From Campylobacteraceae bacterium (GTDB lineage: Bacteria; Campylobacterota; Campylobacteria; Campylobacterales; BB28), in the NCBI GenBank assembly GCA_016744535.1, contig JADGEE010000019.1, forward strand, positions 1 through 38,455: a DNA stretch of 38,455 nt, read 5' to 3'. Below, piece after piece: positions 1 through 6,838 of the stretch; within the stretch, counting starts at the first letter, position 1, and every line of letters starts with the position of its first letter. The position numbers were made by a program, and so were the translations under genes. The notes under the pieces were generated by a model. That model was not told where the DNA came from. It was given only the letters and a program-made list of their open reading frames with translations, and did no database searches.

Positions 1-113
1 TCTTTATACTCATTTTTTTATCCCTATATTTTGTATTTTATTCTAACATTTGGAATAAGAATACTCAATTAATTAGTTTGATTTTCTAGGGACATTATAT
101 TGTTGAGTAATAC

Positions 114-154
114 CAATTCCTAAAAATAATTCAATAAATTAGTTTTAGGAATTG
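114..154. terminator. 12-bp hairpin downstream of DUF4105 gene
   Basis: Perfect inverted repeat: CAATTCCTAAAA at 114-125 pairs with TTTTAGGAATTG at 143-154 around a 17-base loop. It lies a few bases beyond the stop codon (161-163) of the minus-strand DUF4105 gene, which fits a 3'-end hairpin. The minus strand shows no clear T-run after the stem, so intrinsic termination is not certain and it may instead stabilise the transcript end. The remaining bases 1-113 show no gene that I can support. Confidence 0.45.
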
Positions 155-160
155 ATATAA

Positions 161-1978
161 TTAAAAAAAATAATTAAATGAAAGCCCAAAAGAATCTAAA
201 TTGGTTGTTGAATTTTTTTTATGATTTAAAAATATACCTACTCTATATTTTTTATTAAAAAATAGTGATTGTTCTAAATTTAAATCGTGATAACCTGTTT
301 GAGAATTATCTTGATTGAAAAAGTACTTGTACTCTATTGTGCTTTTCATATTAAAGATTTCATAAATAATTAATCCTATTTGTGAAAATAAATAAGGATA
401 TAGTGAATTATTTCCATAAGCAATTCCTACATCTAAAAGAGTAAAAATAGACATATCATTATGAATCTTTTTTGTAATTCCAAAACCTCCATTTAAATTA
501 ATAGAGTGAAATGGTTTTAAATTTTTTGAATATTGTTTCTCATAATTAAATTTAAAATCATTTGATAGAGTTTTTGTTAGAGTATTCCAAGGAATAAATG
601 ATTTCATAGAAAATATATTTAAAGAATCTAAACTTAAGTTTTTTTTATCTACAAGGAGTGAAAACTCACCTATTTTTAAACTCGACTCACTAAAATATTC
701 TCGATTATCATCATAAAGTCTATTTGAAGCAGGTAAAAAATTTAGTTTTAAAGATTTTTCATTATCAATATTTTGATAAGAGATTGAAAATTGTGAATCA
801 TTAAATGTTTTAATAGGATTTTTATATCTACTTAAATCAACACAATAATTATCTTTTTGGTCATTCTTTACTATTTTTTTAATATTTTTGTCATATAAAA
901 AATCACCATAAGTTATTGCTAATTTTTTCTCTAAATATTTATTTTTTTTATCACTTGAAAATTTAAAATTTTTTAATTTATCATATTTTTTATTAACAAC
1001 TATTTCGCTTATTTTATCAATTGAATTATTAGAAATTGATTCACTTAACATATTTAGTTCCCAATTTATAGAAGGAATAAGTATTGAGTTTTTTATTAAA
1101 TTATATTTATTAGCTTTTTTAATAACATCTTTTGGAGTAACCCATAATGATAATTTTTTTTTATAATTTTTATCATATATACCCAGCATATCATCTACAA
1201 TCGTAGCACAATTAAATCCTGTAAATAGATAAGTTATATCAATATCTTTTAATTCCCAAAAGTGATAATAAATTAATTTTTTTTGAAAATCTGATAAATT
1301 TAAATCATATTCCCAAATATTTCTATTTTCCTCTTTAAGGTATCGATTAACTTGTGTTTTATATGGAGATAAAATAAAAAGACCCTTCATTCCTGTAATA
1401 AAACTTTTTAATATTAAATAAGGAATATTAAAAGTATCAATAATAGTAAAAAAAGATATAGCATTTTCTCTTAATTCATAATTTTTATCATAACCAATAA
1501 GTTTAAAAAAAGTGTGTCCCATCATACTAGATGGATTTTTAACCTGTTCTGATACAAAAACTAACTTTAAATCTGTTGGATTTGTTTTTTCAATATACTC
1601 ATTAAATCCTAAACAATTCTTTTTAGAGAATATAGAATTACTTATATTTAACTCATTTTCTAACCAATAATATCTCGCTGGATATTTACAAACAGCTTTT
1701 TTATTTTGTTCAAATAATTTAATCGTAGCTATTAACTCTTTTTTAGGGCTAAAGTTTGGATAACTTATTAAAAACGATTTATTATTTATATATGGATTTA
1801 GTGATTTATCTAAATGAAGTAATCTATGCCAAATATGAGAATTATCTAAATTTTTTTTTAAAGCTTTTTCTAAAATAGAAATTTTTAAATTATCAGAAAA
1901 GCTAAAAATAGGTAAAAAAATATAAAGAAAAATAAAGAAAAAAAATCTTTTTTTTTTACTCTCTATTTTTAAATACAA
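161..1978 (-). CDS. DUF4105 (Lnb N-terminal domain) outer-membrane protein
   Basis: A 605-residue exported protein. The N-terminus is basic (KKKR at 8-11) followed by a Phe/Ile-rich hydrophobic stretch to about residue 27, a signal sequence. Residues about 100-290 match the DUF4105 / Lnb N-terminal periplasmic domain: MMGHTFF with His155, and GFNCATIVDDML with Cys257, the likely His/Cys pair of this cysteine-peptidase-like fold. The C-terminal half (about 390-605) alternates short hydrophobic strands and ends in Phe, as outer-membrane beta-barrels do. The start is TTG at 1978, two bases after the TAG of the upstream lipoprotein gene; the pair therefore looks translationally coupled. Known for the family: DUF4105 proteins are often encoded beside small lipoproteins. 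The enzymatic role and substrate are unknown; the barrel is inferred from pattern only. Confidence 0.8.
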   Translation of the reverse strand: MYLKIESKKKRFFFFIFLYIFLPIFSFSDNLKISILEKALKKNLDNSHIWHRLLHLDKSLNPYINNKSFLISYPNFSPKKELIATIKLFEQNKKAVCKYPARYYWLENELNISNSIFSKKNCLGFNEYIEKTNPTDLKLVFVSEQVKNPSSMMGHTFFKLIGYDKNYELRENAISFFTIIDTFNIPYLILKSFITGMKGLFILSPYKTQVNRYLKEENRNIWEYDLNLSDFQKKLIYYHFWELKDIDITYLFTGFNCATIVDDMLGIYDKNYKKKLSLWVTPKDVIKKANKYNLIKNSILIPSINWELNMLSESISNNSIDKISEIVVNKKYDKLKNFKFSSDKKNKYLEKKLAITYGDFLYDKNIKKIVKNDQKDNYCVDLSRYKNPIKTFNDSQFSISYQNIDNEKSLKLNFLPASNRLYDDNREYFSESSLKIGEFSLLVDKKNLSLDSLNIFSMKSFIPWNTLTKTLSNDFKFNYEKQYSKNLKPFHSINLNGGFGITKKIHNDMSIFTLLDVGIAYGNNSLYPYLFSQIGLIIYEIFNMKSTIEYKYFFNQDNSQTGYHDLNLEQSLFFNKKYRVGIFLNHKKNSTTNLDSFGLSFNYFF

Positions 1979-1980
1979 CT

Positions 1981-2340
1981 CTATTTACAATCTACATCAA
2001 CATTTTTTTGGTCATACTTCCACATAGATTTTGAAGCATAATCTGTAGTAGAACCAAACACACCACCTGATAAAATATTAACAAAAAAAGTAGGATTAAC
2101 TGATTTTGTTAATAAAACATCATTCTCACAGCCTTCAACTTTTAAAATTGCATCTTTATCATCTCTTTGTAGTGTAATAACACCTGGTGCTCTAAAGTTT
2201 TGTCCATTAATTTCAACAGTTTTTTCTGTAGAAGAACTTAAATTAATATTTTGAGTTTTTCCATCTAATATAGTTGCACATCCACTAAATAAAATTCCAA
2301 ATCCTATAATAGAGGTAAGCATCAGCGCTTTTTTTAACAT
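1981..2340 (-). CDS. Small lipoprotein (STTDYA..MWKY family)
   Basis: A 119-residue lipoprotein. The signal peptide ends in the lipobox LFSGC with Cys21 as the lipidation site. The mature part starts with ATILDGKTQNINLSSS and has a C-terminal signature GSTTDYASKSMWKYD, both typical of a widespread small bacterial lipoprotein family of unknown function, sometimes confusingly named in databases. The ATG at 2340 is preceded by a good ribosome site (AAAAGGATAACTTT before ATG). It is the first gene of a two-gene unit with the DUF4105 protein, whose TTG start lies just past this stop codon; the two probably act together at the outer membrane. Specific function is not known. Confidence 0.8.
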   Translation of the reverse strand: MLKKALMLTSIIGFGILFSGCATILDGKTQNINLSSSTEKTVEINGQNFRAPGVITLQRDDKDAILKVEGCENDVLLTKSVNPTFFVNILSGGVFGSTTDYASKSMWKYDQKNVDVDCK

Positions 2341-2711
2341 AAAGTTATCCTTTTATTTTTAATGAAAAAATATTACAAACTTTATACTTAAAATCTATTG
2401 AAGTATAAAATAATTTAAATTTTGCAATAGAAGAATCATTGAGTTTTATGAAGCTAAAAAAATTGAAGACTTAAACTGACTAAATCTCTAGCCTAGACTC
2501 AGCATCATTTACCAAAAAAATAATTATAAATGAGACTATTATTGAACCACCAACTAAAAAAGTAGCTATTGCGTCAAATAACATAATACATCCTTTTTAA
2601 AATTCGTGAATATTTAGTGACTTTTAATAGTATATTAAATTAAAATGCAGTAATTATGCAGAAAAACAAATAATTTCTGTTAAAATTTTAGAAAGGATAA
2701 TAAGGATAATC
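2341..2711. other. Intergenic region between lipoprotein gene and xseA
   Basis: About 370 bp between divergent genes. It holds the 34-residue peptide gene at 2480-2584 on the minus strand. The leader of the lipoprotein gene has a -10-like TATAAA on the minus strand in the stretch around 2380. The xseA leader carries two AAGGATAAT-like ribosome sites just before its TTG start. No RNA gene, repeat or mobile element is apparent. Confidence 0.4.
2480..2584 (-). CDS. 34-residue single-span membrane peptide
   Basis: A short open frame not large enough for usual gene calls. ATG at 2584-2582 follows AAAAAGGATGTATT, a strong ribosome site with 7-base spacing, the same AAGGAT form used by its neighbours. 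It encodes 34 residues: a short amphipathic start (MLFDAI), a hydrophobic segment of about 20 residues (ATFLVGGSIIVSFIIIFLV) and an acidic/basic tail (NDAESRLEI), ending in TAG. This is the typical shape of small inner-membrane proteins that attach to oxidases or transporters. No homologue is recognised. It stands alone between the lipoprotein gene and xseA. Confidence 0.55.
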   Translation of the reverse strand: MLFDAIATFLVGGSIIVSFIIIFLVNDAESRLEI

Positions 2712-3926
2712 TTGAATCAAAATTATATAAGTGTTACAAATTTTACTAATCAATTTAAAGCTTATAGCGAAGAGACTTTTCAGAGTGTTTTTATAAAAGG
2801 TGAAATTTCTAATTTAGTTATTCACACATCAGGACATATCTACTTTTCTCTTAAAGATGAAAAATCTATTATTAAATGTATAATGTTTAAAAATTATAGA
2901 TATAATTTGAAGTTTAATTTAGAAAATGGAGATAATATATTAATTAGAGGTAAATTAAATATCTATACTCCAAGGGGTGAATATAATATTTTATGCTTTA
3001 ATATCTCAAAAGAGGGAATTGGAGATTTAACTAAAAGATATGAAGAGTTAAAAGAGAAATTAGCCAAAAAAAATTATTTTGATTCGAGTCATAAAAAATC
3101 ACTTCCAAAAATTATAAATCATATTGTAATTATTACTGCAAATCAAGGTGCTGGTTTAGCCGATATGTTAAAAATTGCAAATAAGAGATTTGCTTTAGTA
3201 AAAATTACTCTAATTGATACTTTAGTTCAAGGAAATAGTGCAAAAGATGATATTGCAAAAAATATTCAAATAGCTGATAGATTAAATAGTGATGTAATTA
3301 TCATAGGACGAGGAGGTGGCAGTCAAGAGGATTTATGGGCGTTTAATGAAGAGATTGTAGCCGATGCTGTATTTAACGCAAAAACTTTAATAGTTTCAGC
3401 AGTTGGACACGAGAGCGATTTAGTAATAAGTGATTTAGTAGCTGATATTAGGGCATCAACTCCATCAAATGCAATAGAGATAATTTTGCCTGATAGTGAT
3501 GAGTTAATATTAAGTATTGATTCATTAATAGATAAATTTAATATGCAATTTAATCGTATTTTGTACAAAAAATCAGAAGAGTTAAATTACTTAAAAAAAA
3601 GTTTTACACAAAATTCAATTGAATCTAAAATTGAATTTTATAATTTAGAGATAAAAGAGTTAAAAAATAGATTTAATAAAGCATTTGAATTTTTAATAGA
3701 GAAAAAAGAGGCTAATTTAAACCATTTAAAAGAATCAATAGAGTTTAATCACCCATCTAAAAGAGTTTCAAGTCATAATGCACAATTAGTTAAACAAAAT
3801 AGATTAATAAATTTAGAAGAGATTCAAGTTGGTGAAACATTTCAACTACAAGATGGAAAATTTAAAGTTGGAGTGAAGGTTCTTTACAAAGAGAACGCAG
3901 AAATTATTAAAATACAGAAGGATTAA
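2712..3926 (+). CDS. xseA: Exodeoxyribonuclease VII large subunit
   Basis: Catalytic subunit of exonuclease VII, which degrades single-stranded DNA into oligonucleotides in mismatch and recombinational repair. 404 residues, shorter than the enterobacterial protein (about 450) but usual for this phylum. An OB-fold nucleic-acid-binding domain lies at about 1-100 (ISNLVIHTSGHIYFSLKD). The nuclease core follows: GRGGGSQEDLWAFN and SAVGHESDLVISDLVADIRA, the latter with Ser in place of the commoner Thr (VGHETD). A coiled-coil region runs from about 255 to 350. The start is TTG at 2712, chosen because AAGGATAATC precedes it and the conserved N-terminal ISVTNF begins at once. It leads a tight operon with apbC and dnaG. 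xseB is not in the window. Confidence 0.95.
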   Translation: MNQNYISVTNFTNQFKAYSEETFQSVFIKGEISNLVIHTSGHIYFSLKDEKSIIKCIMFKNYRYNLKFNLENGDNILIRGKLNIYTPRGEYNILCFNISKEGIGDLTKRYEELKEKLAKKNYFDSSHKKSLPKIINHIVIITANQGAGLADMLKIANKRFALVKITLIDTLVQGNSAKDDIAKNIQIADRLNSDVIIIGRGGGSQEDLWAFNEEIVADAVFNAKTLIVSAVGHESDLVISDLVADIRASTPSNAIEIILPDSDELILSIDSLIDKFNMQFNRILYKKSEELNYLKKSFTQNSIESKIEFYNLEIKELKNRFNKAFEFLIEKKEANLNHLKESIEFNHPSKRVSSHNAQLVKQNRLINLEEIQVGETFQLQDGKFKVGVKVLYKENAEIIKIQKD

Positions 3927-3927
3927 A

Positions 3928-4959
3928 TTGAAACAAGAGATTTTAAATTTACTAAAAGAGATAAAATATCCTAATTTAGATAAAAATATAGTGGAACTTA
4001 AAGTTATAAATGATATTAAAATTAATAAAAATGAAGTTGAAATAACTCTTCAAGTTACAAAAGAGGATGCCTTTAAAAAACTTGAAAAGTCTATTAAAAC
4101 AAAACTCAAAAATAGACCTATTAAAGTAAAAATTATAAATATTGCTCCAACTCCTAAAAAAGATATGAATTATGGAACTAGTTTAAAGCCAAATAATAGA
4201 GCCCCTTATGCAAAAAAAATAATTGCAGTTACAAGTGGTAAAGGTGGGGTTGGAAAGAGTACAGTAGCTGTTAATTTCTCAATTGCCTTAGCACAAGATG
4301 GTTTTAGTGTAGGGCTTTTAGATGCTGATGTATATGGGCCAAATGTACCTCGAATGCTTCAAGTTGCAGATGAAAAACTTCAGTGGAATGACAATGATAA
4401 AATTATTCCTAGTGAAAATTTCGGAATAAAAATTATGAGTGTAGGGCTTACAACTCCGAGTAGTGATACTCCGCTTGTTTGGAGAAGTTCAGTTGCGGTT
4501 TCGGCTTTAATTCAATTTTTAGAAGATGTTGATTGGGGAGAACTTGACTTTTTAGTTATTGATATGCCACCAGGGACTGGAGATGTACAATTAACTATGG
4601 CACAAGAGTTGCCAATAACTGCTGGGGTTATCGTTACAACTCCTCAATTAATATCAACTGATGATGTGAGTCGGGCTATTATGATGTTTAAAGATATAAA
4701 AGTAAAAATCGGTGGACTTGTAGAGAATATGAGTTACTTTATTGCACCTGATACTAAAAATAGATATGATATTTTTGGAACTGGTGGAGGTGAGAAAATA
4801 GCTTCTAAATATAATATTCCACTTTTAGGAAAAATCCCTTTAGATATGGAAGTTAGAGAATTTTCAGATAGTGGAACTCCTGCTGTGGCTATGGGAAATG
4901 ATGAACAAAAAAATTATTATAAAGATATAGTTAAAAATTTATTAAAAGAGATAAAATAA
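3928..4959 (+). CDS. apbC: ApbC/Mrp-type iron-sulfur carrier ATPase
   Basis: P-loop ATPase of the Mrp/NBP35/ApbC family, thought to bind and deliver Fe-S clusters to apoenzymes in the cytoplasm. 343 residues. Residues 1-90 form the DUF59/MIP18-like domain; the deviant Walker A GKGGVGKST is at 104-112, followed by DADVYGPNVPRML (switch I) and DMPPGTGD. At 273-276, where many family members carry the cluster-ligating CPxC motif, this protein reads APDT (NMSYFIAPDTKNRYDIFG). Some alphaproteobacterial relatives, from memory, show the same change, so it is a subtype rather than damage. TTG start at 3928, one base after the xseA stop, with AGAAGGAT as ribosome site inside the end of xseA. Middle gene of xseA-apbC-dnaG. 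Confidence 0.92.
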   Translation: MKQEILNLLKEIKYPNLDKNIVELKVINDIKINKNEVEITLQVTKEDAFKKLEKSIKTKLKNRPIKVKIINIAPTPKKDMNYGTSLKPNNRAPYAKKIIAVTSGKGGVGKSTVAVNFSIALAQDGFSVGLLDADVYGPNVPRMLQVADEKLQWNDNDKIIPSENFGIKIMSVGLTTPSSDTPLVWRSSVAVSALIQFLEDVDWGELDFLVIDMPPGTGDVQLTMAQELPITAGVIVTTPQLISTDDVSRAIMMFKDIKVKIGGLVENMSYFIAPDTKNRYDIFGTGGGEKIASKYNIPLLGKIPLDMEVREFSDSGTPAVAMGNDEQKNYYKDIVKNLLKEIK

Positions 4960-4965
4960 AAATTT

Positions 4966-6663
4966 ATGATAAAAAAAGAATCTATTGAGAGTTTAAAAAA
5001 TATAATTGATATTGTTGATGTAATATCAAATTACATCGAAGTTAAAAAAAGTGGTACAAACTTTAAAGCAGTTTGTCCATTTCACGGTGAGAATACTCCT
5101 AGTTTAGTGATAAATCCAAATAGAGGATTTTATAAATGTTTTGGTTGTGGAGTCGGTGGAGATGCGATAAAATTTGTTCAAGAGTATGAGCATTTAAGTT
5201 TTATTGAAGCGGTTGAGAGTATAGCTAACTCTCTTAACTTTGAGTTGAGTTACGATAAAGATGATAATTTTAAAAAAGATAATTTAGAAATTTTGGAGAC
5301 TTTAAATAAATTCTATAAGAGAAATTTTGATTTAAATAACTATGCGAAAAATTATATTCATTCTCGTGGAATTAATGCAAATATAGTTGAAAAATTTCAA
5401 ATAGGCTTCGCCCCTGATTCACAAATGAGTTTAGATTTTTTAAAGAGTAAAAATGTAAATTTTGATGATGCAATTGAAGTTGGAGTTATTGCAAAAGATA
5501 GAGACTTTTATGCTAGATTTATAAAGAGAATTACATTTCCAATTTTCTCAAATAGTGGAAAAATTATCGGTTTTGGTGGGCGTACAATATCAAATCACCC
5601 AGCTAAATATATAAATTCACCTCAAAGTAGAATCTTTAATAAATCAGCACTATTATATGGATATAATTTTGCAAAAGATGAAATTTATAAAAAAAGTGAA
5701 ATTATAGTAGTTGAGGGTTATCTTGATGTAATTATGCTTCATCAATCAGGATTTAAAAATGCTGTGGCAACTCTTGGAACAGCTTTAACCACAGAGCATA
5801 TTCCACTACTTAAAAAAGCTAATCCTAGACTTATTTTAGCTTATGACGGAGATAAAGCGGGAGTTAATGCAGCACTTAAAGCTTCAAAATTAGTAGCGAA
5901 TAGTTTTGATGGTGGGGTTGTGATATTTAATGATAATCTAGATCCTGCTGATATGATAAAAAATAATCGAGAAGATGAGTTAAGAGAGTTTTTTAAATCT
6001 CCTAAACCATTTATTGAATTTGTACTTCAAGAGATAGTAAAAAGCTATGATATAAAAAATCCATTTCAAAAAGAAAGTGCATTAAAAGAGTGTTTAGAGT
6101 TTTTAAAACCAATTTCACCAATTATTAAAAATGAATATAAAACATATCTGGCAAATCAATTAAGAGTCGATGAGCATTTAATTAATTTAGGAAGTGAAAA
6201 TATAACGGTTGAAACTAAACCAACTATGCAACCCAAACTATCTAAGCCAAAACCTCAAAAAAAAGAGTTTAAAAAAAAGATATTTAATAGAGTTGATATT
6301 GTTGAAATTAGTATTATTAAAACTCTAATTCAGAATCCAAATCTATTAGATTTAATAATTGAGCGAGGCGATGAGAGTATTATCTTTAAAAGTTTTCAAA
6401 ATGAAATAGAGTTAATAAAACAAAATGATTTAAAAAACCCTAAATTAATTGAGATTTTATTAAATGATAATATTCAAGAGTGTAATGAAGAGGAGTTACA
6501 AAAAAGCATAAATACTCTACTTATCAACCTTTATCAAGAGAAAATGAGTGAAGTAAAAAAGAAAATTCTATCTTTTGAAGATAAAGTTTTTTATATTAGA
6601 AAGATTCAAGATTCTATCAATAGACTAAAATTAGGCGAATTAATCGCTTATGAAGAGGTATAA
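4966..6663 (+). CDS. dnaG: DNA primase
   Basis: Synthesises RNA primers at the replication fork, loaded through the DnaB helicase. 565 residues, a typical length for this phylum. The zinc-binding domain (CHC2) is at the N-terminus with ligands Cys37, His40, Cys58 and Cys61. The core domain is at about 120-240 (KIIGFGGRTI). The Toprim fold has the catalytic Glu250 in VEGYLD and metal-binding acids in YDGDKAG (Asp294, Asp296). A Pro/Lys-rich linker (about 415-440) leads to a helical C-terminal DnaB-interaction domain. ATG at 4966 lies 6 bases after the apbC stop with only a weak ribosome site, so translation probably depends on coupling. No gene follows closely; the operon ends here. Confidence 0.96.
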   Translation: MIKKESIESLKNIIDIVDVISNYIEVKKSGTNFKAVCPFHGENTPSLVINPNRGFYKCFGCGVGGDAIKFVQEYEHLSFIEAVESIANSLNFELSYDKDDNFKKDNLEILETLNKFYKRNFDLNNYAKNYIHSRGINANIVEKFQIGFAPDSQMSLDFLKSKNVNFDDAIEVGVIAKDRDFYARFIKRITFPIFSNSGKIIGFGGRTISNHPAKYINSPQSRIFNKSALLYGYNFAKDEIYKKSEIIVVEGYLDVIMLHQSGFKNAVATLGTALTTEHIPLLKKANPRLILAYDGDKAGVNAALKASKLVANSFDGGVVIFNDNLDPADMIKNNREDELREFFKSPKPFIEFVLQEIVKSYDIKNPFQKESALKECLEFLKPISPIIKNEYKTYLANQLRVDEHLINLGSENITVETKPTMQPKLSKPKPQKKEFKKKIFNRVDIVEISIIKTLIQNPNLLDLIIERGDESIIFKSFQNEIELIKQNDLKNPKLIEILLNDNIQECNEEELQKSINTLLINLYQEKMSEVKKKILSFEDKVFYIRKIQDSINRLKLGELIAYEEV

Positions 6664-6803
6664 TTGCAGTTTTATCACAAAATAGCCATAAAATATTATT
6701 TTTATTCTTATTCTTTATAATTTTTTATAATTAAAATTATTTTCTAAGTAATATTTTAAATTATTTTTTAAAAAAATATCATTTTTTTTTCATTTTTTTT
6801 TGA

Positions 6804-6809
6804 TAGAAT
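6804..6809 (+). promoter_or_regulatory. Candidate -10 element for secreted protein gene
   Basis: TGATAGAAT directly follows a long run of T residues (about 6782-6801), the T-rich upstream tract plus TATAAT-like -10 arrangement typical of sigma-70 promoters in this phylum. It lies about 30 bases before the ATG at 6839. The rest of 6664-6838 is AT-rich with no gene that I can support. Confidence 0.4.
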
Positions 6810-6838
6810 ATAGTTATCTTATTAAAAAAGGACTAAAA

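Noticed and set aside
3323-3568. Antisense frame inside xseA
   Set aside because: Fully inside a clear gene with no ribosome site; same reasoning for antisense or offset frames inside the secreted protein, porin, dctM, DUF1538, kinase and pyrE genes.
6780-6802. Poly-T tract as a phase-variation switch
   Set aside because: The tract is upstream of the coding start and interrupted by a C; long A/T runs are common throughout this DNA, and no G/C run of eight or more was found.
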